A stretch of 64,000 nucleotides of DNA from an uncultured Collinsella sp. (GCA_902494585.1 CABUUD010000002.1:3438-67437), one strand, 5' to 3'; counted from the stretch's first letter, positions 15,672-24,830 are shown. Notes: generated from the letters alone by a model not told the origin. Program-made: numbers and translations.

Positions 15672-16550
15672 ATGAACAGGCCGAGTGTTTCTGCTGGCGT
15701 CGTTGCCGGTGTTGCTCTGGGAGCCGCGGCGCTTGGTGCGGCCGCCGTCGCTGTTCGTGCTGCCTGTCTGCAGGTTGCGCGAACCCGCAATGGGTTGGCG
15801 CGTGTGAAACGCGTGCACGATGAGGGCGGCGACGAAGTCCGCGTGTTGGTGCAAGGCGGCGTCTACCAAAGCGCAAGCTACGTTGGTGAGCGTTGGGCGG
15901 AGCCCGTCTTTGCGTACTATCGCGCGTTTGACGACGTGTTTGAGGCCGAGGAAGCGATGCGCGACGCTTATGGTCACGGTATCGACCGCATGCTTATGTT
16001 GGGCGGCGGCGGGTTTGCCTATCCTAAGTTCGCGCTGATGTCGCACGAGGGCTTGCGCATGGACGTCATCGAGTATGACGGAGAGATAACGCGTCTGGCG
16101 CGCCGTTGGTTCTACCTGGATGAGCTGGAGCACACGGTGGGCGATCGCCTGCGGGTGATTACCGCTGAGGCTCGCTCATATCTGGGCGTGACGAGCGTGG
16201 GTCATCGTCGCTACGACGTGCTCGTGAGCGATTGCTTTGGCGGTGCCGAGCCCGTGCGCGAGCTGGCAACCGTTGAGGCGTTGCGTTTAGTGCGGGGCAG
16301 CCTGAACCCCGGGGGTATCTACGTGGCCAATATCGTGAGCTCAAACGAGGGGAGCGACGTGACGTTCCTGCGCGACTGCACTGCCACGGCACTCGAGGTA
16401 TTCGCCCACGCCTGGGTGGTCCCATGTGGCGATGCGGAGTTCGGCGGCGAGGAAAACTACCTGCTCATCGCCAGCGACGGCGACTATGCCTTTGCCGAAG
16501 CCGTGCCCTTCGACACCGACTTCCTTGGCACTGTCCTTCACGACAAATAA
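15672..16550 (+). CDS. Spermidine-synthase-like methyltransferase-fold protein
   Basis: A 292-aa protein that starts at the base after the Elp3 stop codon. The N-terminal 30 residues are hydrophobic and Ala/Val/Gly-rich, a probable membrane anchor. The rest resembles polyamine synthases (spermidine-synthase fold): GIDRMLMLGGGGFAYPKFAL as nucleotide loop, MDVIEYDGEITRLARRWF, and YDVLVSDCFGG. It may use decarboxylated SAM, but many homologues have no known substrate and the usual catalytic context is only partly conserved. Cotranscription with elp3 is likely. Confidence 0.75.
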   Translation: MNRPSVSAGVVAGVALGAAALGAAAVAVRAACLQVARTRNGLARVKRVHDEGGDEVRVLVQGGVYQSASYVGERWAEPVFAYYRAFDDVFEAEEAMRDAYGHGIDRMLMLGGGGFAYPKFALMSHEGLRMDVIEYDGEITRLARRWFYLDELEHTVGDRLRVITAEARSYLGVTSVGHRRYDVLVSDCFGGAEPVRELATVEALRLVRGSLNPGGIYVANIVSSNEGSDVTFLRDCTATALEVFAHAWVVPCGDAEFGGEENYLLIASDGDYAFAEAVPFDTDFLGTVLHDK

Positions 16551-16553
16551 GTC

Positions 16554-16576
16554 TCCCCGTCCCAAAAAGACTGGTC
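16554..16576. terminator. Possible bidirectional terminator
   Basis: AGTCT...AGACT can pair around a CCCCGTCCCAAAA loop in the 26-base gap between two converging genes. The stem is short, so this is tentative. Confidence 0.3.
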
Positions 16577-19021
16577 TTAGGCGTGGTCGCGCCAGCCGAG
16601 AACGCGCTGCTTCATACCCTCGATGTCGAGCACGCCTTCGGCAAAGCCCTTGCGCACGAGCTCTTCGGGAACAAACTCGTCGTAGCGGTCAAAATAAGGC
16701 ACCTCGCCGGGATAGACGAGCTCGATGGGATCGAAGTCCTTCTCGGCCTCGGCGGCGAGCACCTCAAAGAACGTCTCCTCGTCGGCCTTCATCTTAAACT
16801 GCATAAAGTACGGGCGTGATGGGTCGAGTCCGTGAAGGCCCAACTCCGCGGCACATTTAATCTTGAGCATGCGCTCGAGGGCCAAAAAGGCGTAGCTGCC
16901 CAGCCAGGGGAAGAGCACCCAGGTATCGCCGCCCAGGTTAATGAGCGGTTTAGTTCCCGCGCCCGAAATCTCGGCCGTATGACGAGCCTGCGCCAAGCGG
17001 GCCCGCGCGTTACCCATAAGGTACGGATACGCCGCGTGCTCGTTGAGCGCCTTGCGCATGCGCTCGAGTACGTGTGTATTGATGTCACCGGGACAGTCGC
17101 CAAAGTAGGCCGGCACCCGGCCCTTGACCTGCGTGGCAAAGACGGTGTGGCGCTTCCAGTCCACTTCCTCGACAATCCAGCAGTGTCCGGCGATGGCGAT
17201 GCGCTCACCGGGCGGTGGCGGATTGACGATCGTGCCCAACTCGGCCGACTCGCTGCGAACGGTGAACTCCTCGTTTTCCTGGAACACGGCGTAAAACTTA
17301 AAGTTGTTAATGATGCGCTCGCCCGCGAGGCCCACAATGAGCCCACCGCCCTCGGTGACCTGGATGTGGTCGATCTTGATGAGGTGGCGCAGCAGTACGC
17401 GATAGTCATCGGCCGAGACGCGGTGGAAATAGCTGAGCGTGAGCACGCGCTGGGCAAGCTCTGCCGGCGTGAGTTCGCCGGTGCTGGCGAGGGTCGACAT
17501 GGTCTGGTGATAGAGCAGGCTGTAGGGGAGTCGATCGAGTTCGGGCGGCTCGACCCACTTTTCCTCGCGATAGAGTTGTACGAGCGCGATGCCCTGGAGG
17601 AGCTTCCAAGGTATCGTTTCAGGCATCATCGTGCGCGGCTCGGGCTCTTCCTCGCGCATGACAAACCACATCTCGGGCGGAAGATCGCGGCGTCCCGTGC
17701 GCCCCATGCGCTGCAAAAAGGAGCTGACGGTAAACGGTGCATCGATCTGGAACGCGCGCTCCAGGCGACCGATATCAATGCCGAGCTCCAGCGTGGAGGT
17801 GGTGACGGTTGTCTGTGCCTGTTCCTCGTCGCGCATGAGCTCTTCTGCCGTCTCGCGTAGCGATGCCGAGAGGTTGCCGTGATGGATAAGGAAGCGGTCG
17901 GGCTCGTGCCGGCTCTCGCAGTAGCTACGCAGCATGGAGCATACGGCCTCTGCCTCCTCGCGCGAGTTGGCAAAGACCAAGCACTTTCGGCCGCGCGTGT
18001 GCTCAAAGATATATCCCATACCGGGGTCGGCGTTGTCTGGTGCTGTATCGGTGGGGTTGAGTAATGCCTGTTCGGGTGCTTGGGGGATGTCGACTTCGCC
18101 CTCGGGGGCCGAGGAAGCTTGGCGGTCCTTGGGAGCGGCCTTGCCCTGTGCCCGCTCACGACGTTGACGGCGCTCCTCTTGTGTGAGCTGTCCGCTGTGA
18201 CGCATGTCTTGGGCGCCGGCGGGCAGTGCCGCGGATGCCGCCGCATCGATGCGCTCGCACGCAAGCACTTCGGCCTCTTGAGGACCTGTACCCATGAATC
18301 CCCGCTGCTGCGCCTGGGGGCCCGAGTTGTAGAAGTGCTCCATGGAGATGCGCCACACGCGACGCGGTTCCTCAAAACGGGGGATAATGCAGTCGCGCCC
18401 CGTTCCCTGTGAGAGAAAAGCGCCCGTGCGCTCGGGGTCGCCGATGGTAGCCGAAAGGCCAATGCGGCGAGGCTGCACGCCGGCCATGCGCGAGAGTCGC
18501 TCGATAAGGCAGAGCGTTTGCCCGCCACGGTCGCCGCGCATGAGCGAGTGGACCTCATCGATGACCACGTAGCGCAGGTCGCAAAACATGCGCGGGATCG
18601 CCATGTGCTTATGGATTAAAAGCGCTTCGAGTGACTCGGGTGTAATCTGCAGGATACCGCACGGTTTTTTAATGAGCTTAGCCTTGTGCGACTGCGAGAC
18701 ATCGCCATGCCAGTGCCAGACAGGGATATCGGCCTCTTCGCAGAGGTCGTTGAGGCGGACGAACTGATCATTGATGAGCGCTTTGAGGGGGCCGATGTAG
18801 AGGGCGCCCACGCTCGCGGGCGGGTTCTCCCAAAACTCGGTCAGGATGGGAAAGAAGGCTGCCTCGGTTTTGCCGGAAGCTGTGGATGCCGTTAGGAGCA
18901 CATTGTCTTGTGTGTTAAAGATGGCATCTGCCGCCGCAACCTGGATAGAGCGCAGACTCTCCCAATCGTGGGAGTAGATGAAGTCTTGGATAAACGGAGC
19001 ATATCGGTCAAAGGCGTTCAC
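16577..19021 (-). CDS. Lhr-like (BrxHI-like) superfamily 2 DNA helicase
   Basis: An 814-aa helicase. RecA1 motifs: Walker A TASTASGKTEA about residue 45, IGPLKALINDQ, ITPESLEALL, DEVH box (VIDEVHSLMRG), and GLSATIGDP. A 90-residue Gln/Ala/Glu-rich low-complexity insert separates RecA1 from RecA2. RecA2 has CLVFANSREEAE, TSTLELGIDIG and QRMGRTGRR. A long C-terminal winged-helix/Lhr-type region follows. The start is a GTG at 19021 preceded by GAGGGGAGG; the open frame continues to 19270 but with low-complexity Arg-rich sequence. It is third in a TerB_N - BrxD-like ATPase - helicase cluster on the minus strand, separated from the ATPase gene by a hairpin repeat. Confidence 0.85.
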   Translation of the reverse strand: MNAFDRYAPFIQDFIYSHDWESLRSIQVAAADAIFNTQDNVLLTASTASGKTEAAFFPILTEFWENPPASVGALYIGPLKALINDQFVRLNDLCEEADIPVWHWHGDVSQSHKAKLIKKPCGILQITPESLEALLIHKHMAIPRMFCDLRYVVIDEVHSLMRGDRGGQTLCLIERLSRMAGVQPRRIGLSATIGDPERTGAFLSQGTGRDCIIPRFEEPRRVWRISMEHFYNSGPQAQQRGFMGTGPQEAEVLACERIDAAASAALPAGAQDMRHSGQLTQEERRQRRERAQGKAAPKDRQASSAPEGEVDIPQAPEQALLNPTDTAPDNADPGMGYIFEHTRGRKCLVFANSREEAEAVCSMLRSYCESRHEPDRFLIHHGNLSASLRETAEELMRDEEQAQTTVTTSTLELGIDIGRLERAFQIDAPFTVSSFLQRMGRTGRRDLPPEMWFVMREEEPEPRTMMPETIPWKLLQGIALVQLYREEKWVEPPELDRLPYSLLYHQTMSTLASTGELTPAELAQRVLTLSYFHRVSADDYRVLLRHLIKIDHIQVTEGGGLIVGLAGERIINNFKFYAVFQENEEFTVRSESAELGTIVNPPPPGERIAIAGHCWIVEEVDWKRHTVFATQVKGRVPAYFGDCPGDINTHVLERMRKALNEHAAYPYLMGNARARLAQARHTAEISGAGTKPLINLGGDTWVLFPWLGSYAFLALERMLKIKCAAELGLHGLDPSRPYFMQFKMKADEETFFEVLAAEAEKDFDPIELVYPGEVPYFDRYDEFVPEELVRKGFAEGVLDIEGMKQRVLGWRDHA

Positions 19022-19105
19022 GGGGCCTCCCCTCAAATACGAACCTCTCAATGCGGTTGGCAATGGTTTGCTGCATTGTTGTCTCAACGTTTGTGCAGAT
19101 AAAAG

Positions 19106-19136
19106 CTGCCAAAATAGACCTGTCCCTTTTTGGCAG
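19106..19136 (-). repeat. Palindromic repeat, copy C, terminator-like on minus strand
   Basis: Arms CTGCCAAAA (19106-19114) and TTTTGGCAG (19128-19136) enclose a 13-base loop that reads AGGGACAGGTCTA on the minus strand, sharing GGGACAGG with copies A and B. On the minus strand it lies just after the ATPase stop codon and is followed by CTTTT, so it can terminate or attenuate transcription before the helicase gene. Confidence 0.75.
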
Positions 19137-19137
19137 G

Positions 19138-20442
19138 TTAGATGGTGAATTCGGCGAAGTTGCGGTCGCCGTCTGCGGTGCCGGTGTCGCCTGTTGCGGC
19201 TGCCGGTGCCAGCGCGTCGCCGCCGACGCTTTGCAGCAACTCGGCCACGTTTGCATCGGGGTTCTGGCACAGGATATCGAGCAGCTCGATAAAGTCACGG
19301 ATGACCTCACGCGGCGTCAGGTGCGTATCGGCTCCCACGCGGCCAAACTCAATCTTGAGAAAGTCTACCAAGTCGTTCTCGGTAAGCGTGGGCGTCCAGC
19401 CAAAGTATCCGGCATGGATCTGCATGAGTTTTTCGATCAGCACCAGCAACTCCTCGTAGGTGAGTGGCTGCAGGCGGATGATGGGCGCGAGCATGTCCTT
19501 AAGGTCCTCGCGTGCAAAGCGGCCCTGAGCGAGTCGACTTCGCAGGGCCTCGTAGGAGAACACGCCACGGCGGCGGTCTTCGATGGAGGTTGGCGTGCCG
19601 CCCATGATCATGCCCAGGTACTGCGCCTTGCCCTGGAGCGTGTCGTTGTACATGGTCAGGATCTTCTCGTAGTTGTATTGGCGCGTGATGGCGTTGGGAA
19701 TCTTATACAGATTCACGAGCTCGTCGATGAGCACCAGCATGCCCTTGTAGCCGCTGCAGACCAAAAAGCGCGCAATGAGCTTAACGTAGTCGTACCAGTC
19801 GTCATCGCTGATGATGGTCGAGGAGCCCAGCTCGGCGCGTGCCTCACTCTTGGTGCGGTACTCGCCGCGAATCCATTTGGTCACGCGGCTCATAGCTTCT
19901 TCGTCGCCCTCGGATACGGCCGCGCGGTAGCGGCGGAGCATGCGGGCGAAGTCGAAGCCGTGGACCATTTCCTCGAGTGGGGCCAGTTGGGCATTGACGG
20001 CAGACTCGTCGGCATCGGCACACGAGGCGACCCAGCGATCCAGGATAAGGTTGAGCGCACCGCCCTCGGGGCGCGTCTTGGTCGATATGTTGCGGATGAG
20101 CTCGCGGTAGGTGGCAAGGCCCTGTCCCTGGCCGCCCTGCAGGCGGCGCTCAGGGGATAGGTCGGCATCGGCGACGACGAATCCCTCGCCCATGGCGTGC
20201 GTGCGGATGGTCTGGAGCAAAAAGCTCTTGCCGGCGCCGTAACGACCGACCAGGAAACGGAAGCTTGCGCCGCCATCGGCGATGAGGCTCAGGTCGGTGA
20301 GCAGAGCACGGATCTCGACCTCGCGCCCCACGGTGATATAGGGAAGGCCGATGCGCGGGACCACGCCGCCCTTGAGCGAGTTGAGAATGACGGCGGCGAC
20401 GCGCTTGGGCACGCGGGGTGCTGCGGATGCGGTATCACTCAT
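19138..20442 (-). CDS. BrxD-like P-loop ATPase (DUF2791 family)
   Basis: A 434-aa P-loop ATPase. Walker A is VGRYGAGKSFLL about residue 67 and Walker B is MLVLIDELVNLY about residue 225. The N-terminal GGVVPRIGLPYITVGREVEI and the Walker context match the DUF2791/BrxD family, ATP-binding proteins found in several BREX systems beside an Lhr-like helicase. The ATG at 20442 overlaps the end of the TerB_N gene by 8 bases, with AGAGGA upstream, so the two are coupled. No other BREX genes (pglX, pglZ, brxC) are in the window. A role in defence is inference from context. Confidence 0.85.
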   Translation of the reverse strand: MSDTASAAPRVPKRVAAVILNSLKGGVVPRIGLPYITVGREVEIRALLTDLSLIADGGASFRFLVGRYGAGKSFLLQTIRTHAMGEGFVVADADLSPERRLQGGQGQGLATYRELIRNISTKTRPEGGALNLILDRWVASCADADESAVNAQLAPLEEMVHGFDFARMLRRYRAAVSEGDEEAMSRVTKWIRGEYRTKSEARAELGSSTIISDDDWYDYVKLIARFLVCSGYKGMLVLIDELVNLYKIPNAITRQYNYEKILTMYNDTLQGKAQYLGMIMGGTPTSIEDRRRGVFSYEALRSRLAQGRFAREDLKDMLAPIIRLQPLTYEELLVLIEKLMQIHAGYFGWTPTLTENDLVDFLKIEFGRVGADTHLTPREVIRDFIELLDILCQNPDANVAELLQSVGGDALAPAAATGDTGTADGDRNFAEFTI

Positions 20443-22195
20443 GGTCTAGGTATCCTCTCACGTCTGCTTCGTAGTCCTCGATAATCTGCGGTCCTGCTGA
20501 GCCAAATTCAATAACGGTGTCGCCCACCAGGTCAAAGAGCGCTTCGTTGATGCTATCGACGAGCATGTTCTCACTCTTGCCCGACTGTGCCACCGCCAAT
20601 GTGGCCTGCGCCGTGTTCCGCTCGAGGAGCGCGCGAAGGAAGGCATCTGCGGCGGGCGCGAGTTTGTTCGCAGCTTCGGCAGACGCGGGCGTTACGGGCG
20701 CGGGCACAGACACGAGGAGCGGTGCCACGACGCCAAACTCTTCGGTGGAGACAGTCGGCTCGTCGGGTTCGTCTTGCCGTGTGGCCATCTCGCCAGGTCC
20801 GGCGGTCATGCTGGGCGCAGACTCGGTGTTCGGTTGCTCGATAAGCGTCGCCTCGGCTTCCATAGGCACATCATCCTCGCGCTCCTCATCAATCAAAAGC
20901 GCTTCACGCGTTTGCGCGGCGGCGCTCCGAATGTGCCCCAGCTGACTCAAATCGATATCGATCTTGACAGGCTGGTGCGCGGCGTCCCACGAAAGCCATG
21001 CCACGATCTCGTCATCGATGATCTTGGCCAGATATTTGGGGACCTTCTCCTCCTTTAGGGGATGGGTGGGGTCTAGGGCCAGGCGCAGGCGTTGGTCGCA
21101 GGCGCGCATCATCTCACCGAGCTTGCTACTTTTTTGTCTGCTGCCGTGGATGCGCATGCATTCCCAAAAGCCATTTTGGCAGCGGTAGATGTGAATGGGG
21201 TCCAGGTGATATTCGCAGTCCTCGTGGCGCTCGGGCGCAAAGAACACGGCCGAGGCAAACATGGTGTAGGGCATGGCCGTCTCCTCCCCAAACAAGCTCG
21301 CTACGATGCCGGTCTTTCGGTGCGTGTCATAGTAGCGCGCCATACGGACATACACGGCGCATGCCACGTGGCGCAGGTCGCGATGGTGGGAACAGTCGAG
21401 CCGTGAGTTATTCAGGTTGTACGTGGAGAGGGCGTTTATAGCGGTCATGAGTCGCTCCTCGCCTGCCTCGTCGGGCGGAAGGGGGAGCGTGGGCTCGGAG
21501 GTCTTGCGACGCGCGGGCGGCAGGTCTGACGGCGTTGGCGCGGGCGCAAGGTCTCGCGCCGCACGCCGCAGCTCGATAAGGGCGTTGTCGAACATGACGG
21601 TTTTAGAGTCGCGAAGCAGCTTGGGGTCGAGTCCGTGGAACACGGCGTAGTCCTGCAGCCACACGCGTGCGAACCGGTCGATGCCGGGTTCAAAGGCGCG
21701 ATAGGCATCCCAAAAGGCCTTGATTTTGTTAAAACCATCGAGTGGGTCATCTACGCCAATGCCGCAAATCAGCTCATAGAGATACAGGAAGGCAAAGGAC
21801 GTAGACGTTTCCTCGACGGTTCCGCGGCGCACTTGGGTGCGCCAGGTAAAATAGCCGCGCAGCTGCCGATCGCTCATGGCGTTATAGGTGGGAAAGTACG
21901 ACTTGAATGTGCCGTTGTAGGGGCAGTCGTCCTCAAAGTCGGCCATCAGCAGGCCTTGGCGGTAGAAAAGCTCGGCTTCCGAAAGCCAACGTCCCGCGCC
22001 ACCCTTGGGGTCTTCTTGCCAACGCGATATCTCACGCATTTTGCGGTACTGATCGGGAAGGAAGTTCTGCATCTGACGACCGGTTTTGAGAATCGGCTCG
22101 TCAGCATAGACTTCGTTTGAGAAGCGAGCAGACTGATGGGTCCGGGCCTCGGCCATAATGCGCTCGATGAGCATCTTGATGTCCTGGTCGGCCAC
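20435..22195 (-). CDS. TerB_N / TerB_C domain protein
   Basis: A 586-aa protein, first gene of the cluster. About residues 60-200 match a TerB_N domain: LRGYFTWRTQVRRG, then FAFLYLYELICGIGV. About residues 530-580 match TerB_C: SINEALFDLVGD and IIEDYEADVRGYL. The middle has a basic region and a Glu/Pro/Thr-rich linker (about residues 440-510). TerB_N and TerB_C proteins were predicted to take part in stress or phage-response systems with ATPases and helicases. Start is a GTG at 22195 with GGAGAGGAG upstream. Its end overlaps the ATPase gene. Molecular activity is unknown. Confidence 0.85.
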   Translation of the reverse strand: MADQDIKMLIERIMAEARTHQSARFSNEVYADEPILKTGRQMQNFLPDQYRKMREISRWQEDPKGGAGRWLSEAELFYRQGLLMADFEDDCPYNGTFKSYFPTYNAMSDRQLRGYFTWRTQVRRGTVEETSTSFAFLYLYELICGIGVDDPLDGFNKIKAFWDAYRAFEPGIDRFARVWLQDYAVFHGLDPKLLRDSKTVMFDNALIELRRAARDLAPAPTPSDLPPARRKTSEPTLPLPPDEAGEERLMTAINALSTYNLNNSRLDCSHHRDLRHVACAVYVRMARYYDTHRKTGIVASLFGEETAMPYTMFASAVFFAPERHEDCEYHLDPIHIYRCQNGFWECMRIHGSRQKSSKLGEMMRACDQRLRLALDPTHPLKEEKVPKYLAKIIDDEIVAWLSWDAAHQPVKIDIDLSQLGHIRSAAAQTREALLIDEEREDDVPMEAEATLIEQPNTESAPSMTAGPGEMATRQDEPDEPTVSTEEFGVVAPLLVSVPAPVTPASAEAANKLAPAADAFLRALLERNTAQATLAVAQSGKSENMLVDSINEALFDLVGDTVIEFGSAGPQIIEDYEADVRGYLDHE

Positions 22196-22283
22196 CGCTT
22201 CTCCTCTCCTAACGCAGCTTCGGTGACCTCATATCATAGCACAGCATCAAACAGGTGTTCGAGATACCGCTACGTAGATAGAT

Positions 22284-23000
22284 TTAGAACAGGAGGGCGT
22301 AGATGACGGCTATGACAACGGAGGGGAGCATATTGGCCGTGCGGAAGGTCTGAGGACGGATGAGGTTGACGCCGACGCAGAAGATGAGTATAGAGCCCAC
22401 GAGCGATAGACTGTCGAGGGCGGCGGCGGTCATGATGGGGGAGAGCGCGCCGGCAAACAGCGTAATCGTTCCCTGGAATACGGCAACGGGCAGGGCGGAG
22501 AAGATGCAGCCGCGGCCGAGCGAAGCCGTCATGGTGCAGACGATGATGCAGTCCAACGCGCCCTTGAGGGCAAGCGTGGACCAGTCGCCGAGCAAGCCGT
22601 CTTGGATTGATCCCACGATAGCCATGGCACCGATGCAGACGGTCAGCGATGTCGAGACAAAGGCATTGGTGAACTCGTTGTCTCCCTCGCTGCCGGTTTT
22701 GCGCTTGAGCCATTCGCCCAGGTTTTCGATGCCGGCTTCCAGGTTAACGGCCTCGCCGATGAGCGAGCCGAGGGCAAACGAGACGATGAGCATGGTGGTG
22801 CCGGTGGTCTCCAGCGCTTTCCCGTCAATGACGAGCATCTTTTGCATGGTGCCGCCCAGTCCGATAAACAAAACGCACAGCCCCGACGCCTTCATGAGCG
22901 TGTCTTGGATGCGGGGTGTGATAAAGCGTCCGCCTATAAGGCCCAGCAGTCCGCCCGCAATCAAAAGTGCGACGTTGATGACCGTTCCCAAACCCGGCAT
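22284..23000 (-). CDS. DUF554 family membrane protein
   Basis: A 238-aa integral membrane protein with about six to seven hydrophobic segments. The beginning MPGLGTVINVALLIAGG and GGRFITPRIQDTLMKASG are typical of DUF554, putative transporters of unknown substrate. GGGAGGG lies just before the ATG at 23000, a little close; another in-frame ATG at 23012 is possible, and the open frame runs to 23069. The gene stands alone, with the surface operon ending about 120 bases upstream. Confidence 0.82.
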   Translation of the reverse strand: MPGLGTVINVALLIAGGLLGLIGGRFITPRIQDTLMKASGLCVLFIGLGGTMQKMLVIDGKALETTGTTMLIVSFALGSLIGEAVNLEAGIENLGEWLKRKTGSEGDNEFTNAFVSTSLTVCIGAMAIVGSIQDGLLGDWSTLALKGALDCIIVCTMTASLGRGCIFSALPVAVFQGTITLFAGALSPIMTAAALDSLSLVGSILIFCVGVNLIRPQTFRTANMLPSVVIAVIYALLF

Positions 23001-23118
23001 GAACCCTCCCATATTGATGCCAACCTGGCAATCGTAGCAGAACGGGCTGCAGGGTGCGTCATGCCTCATCCTATACGTTATATAAGTAGTATTAATGACG
23101 GCATTTGGTACCCAAGCC

Positions 23119-24531
23119 TCAGCCTCCCATCACGACATAGGGGCTGTAATCGAAGCACAGCGTCATGAGTCGCTGCGGGGACTCAATGGCCGCGGCGATG
23201 ATATCGGCATCTCGAGCTCGGTCAAATCCCACGAGCTCAATTTGATACGAGACGTCTTCCATTTTATGGAGTATCCGGTTATTCAGGAGGTTCTCACCGT
23301 CGAATTCCTCGGTTTTGCCTCCGCCCGAGGTTACGGCATACAGGTGCAGTTTTGCGGTGGTCGCAGGGTCGGCGACCGTGAGGTTGTCGATTTGGTTGGC
23401 CGTGCCCTTTGCCCCAAGCAAGGTGAGCAAGGTGGGGGCTACGACCTCGCCCGATGGCAGAAAAACAACTTCGACGGTTTTAGGGAATGCGATAATGGCT
23501 GCTTTGCGGACGGGCTTATCGGCAGCGGTGACCTCAATGCTCGCGGCGTCGACGGTTTCCGTGCGGTCGAGCGCGACCATCATGCAACAATTGCCCTCGT
23601 CGATGTCTGCCGGCATGGGACACCCCAAGTTTTCGCCAGCTTGCGTGCCGCCCACTGCGGTGGCTGTTTCGCTTGGCTCGCTGAAAGTGGCTGAAGGACC
23701 GCTCGATGGCGGTGTTATGCCGCCTGGTGCGCCATTGTCCCCAGGCGCTATTTCACCGCTGCTCTCGCTGGAGTCGCTTGCGATGTCACCCGTCGAGGGG
23801 GCGAGTCCGACCGCTCCTACTCCGCTCCATTCCATCTCGAGGAGCGCCGGATCGACAAGGACGTGATGCACATCTTGCGTTTCGGCACTGATATCGACAG
23901 GACCGGGATTTGCCCCTCGCGTCAGGCTGAGCGATCCGGTCCGCTGTTTGCCCCGAATCCCCTGGCTTTCTGTGTCGTTCGCGTAGAACATCAGGGTGAT
24001 CTCGCCATTCGCCGTGGCGTCGGTGCCCGCCTTGGTCATTTTCAGCGATGCGGTGAATGAGATGGCGGGCTGCGTGCCATCGGCGCTCGAGGGGACGCAG
24101 CCCAGGCATACACCTCCTCCGTCTTCGAAAAATGTGCTGTCGAAGGCGACCGTTGCCCCGTCTGCCGAGTCATCGGACAGGGTGATGTCGAGGCGCAGCT
24201 CCACGTCGCAGGAATCGCCATCGGCATCAGTTGCAGCTGCGCGCCATGTGCAGATAACGCATCCCGTTAGGGGGCCGTCCACTGTGCTCGAGTGCTCGGT
24301 ATCCACGACTATCGAGCTGTTCGTGCAGCGACGGAGACACCCCGAGGTCGAAATGCTTGCCTGCGCAAGCGAGAAGCGTTGGCGCGCGATGGTGCTCATC
24401 TGGTTTGTGGCGAGACAGTTGACGGCAGGTAAGGGGACGTCCACGGCGGGTGTCGCTAGGGCGGCGACGGGCATGCCGGTGGCAAGCGCACTGCAGAGCG
24501 CGGCAACGGGCAAAAGGTTCTTTGATGCCAT
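23119..24531 (-). CDS. Secreted cysteine-containing protein of unknown function
   Basis: A 470-aa protein with a signal peptide (about residues 1-27, cleavage near ALA-TPA). The N-terminal half is beta-rich with many cysteines (for example SGCLRRC, TGCVICTW, DSCDVEL, GVCLGCVP), likely paired as disulfides. A Ser/Pro/Gly-rich linker at about residues 235-290 (SDSSESSGEIAPGDNGAPGG) leads to a second beta-rich domain with CPMPADIDEGNCCMM. No family is recognised and no anchor is visible at the C-terminus. It is the last gene of a five-gene operon that also encodes a sortase-anchored-like protein. AGGAGAG precedes the ATG. Confidence 0.7.
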   Translation of the reverse strand: MASKNLLPVAALCSALATGMPVAALATPAVDVPLPAVNCLATNQMSTIARQRFSLAQASISTSGCLRRCTNSSIVVDTEHSSTVDGPLTGCVICTWRAAATDADGDSCDVELRLDITLSDDSADGATVAFDSTFFEDGGGVCLGCVPSSADGTQPAISFTASLKMTKAGTDATANGEITLMFYANDTESQGIRGKQRTGSLSLTRGANPGPVDISAETQDVHHVLVDPALLEMEWSGVGAVGLAPSTGDIASDSSESSGEIAPGDNGAPGGITPPSSGPSATFSEPSETATAVGGTQAGENLGCPMPADIDEGNCCMMVALDRTETVDAASIEVTAADKPVRKAAIIAFPKTVEVVFLPSGEVVAPTLLTLLGAKGTANQIDNLTVADPATTAKLHLYAVTSGGGKTEEFDGENLLNNRILHKMEDVSYQIELVGFDRARDADIIAAAIESPQRLMTLCFDYSPYVVMGG

Positions 24532-24572
24532 GGACTCTCCTTACCTGTTCTGGACGGAATCGATTTGTGTGG

Positions 24573-24830
24573 CTACTGGTTGCGTTTGATGTGCAGGCCA
24601 AGGCCGATGGCGCTTGCGCCTGCCGCGGCGATTCCTGCTGCCAGGAGCTGTCGCGTGTCGCCCGTTTGCGCGAGGGGCTCATGTTGGCCACTGCGTTCGA
24701 GCTCCGATAGATCGACAGTCACCTGCGTAGCAGCCTGCGCCTGCTCTTGTTGGGCAAAGGCGGCGATCGGGGCAAACGTTACAACGCCGACGATAGCGGC
24801 AAGGACAATCGCCTTAGGCCGTGTGCGCAC
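24573..24830 (-). CDS. Small surface protein with LPXTG-like sorting signal
   Basis: An 85-aa protein. Residues 1-26 are a signal peptide (RTRPK then a hydrophobic core ending AAFA). A short polar middle is followed by LAQTGD, a variant of the LPXTG sortase motif, then a hydrophobic segment (LLAAGIAAAGASAIGLGL) and a basic tail HIKRNQ, the classic cell-wall sorting layout. The start is a GTG at 24830 lying inside the end of the upstream gene (17-base overlap), suggesting coupled translation. Small sortase-anchored proteins of this size occur in the Csc surface clusters of low-GC Gram-positives. Function unknown. Confidence 0.7.
   Translation of the reverse strand: MRTRPKAIVLAAIVGVVTFAPIAAFAQQEQAQAATQVTVDLSELERSGQHEPLAQTGDTRQLLAAGIAAAGASAIGLGLHIKRNQ

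Noticed and set aside
16577..22195. A complete BREX system
   Set aside because: Only the BrxD-like and helicase members are seen; no pglX methyltransferase, pglZ phosphatase or brxC ATPase is in the window.
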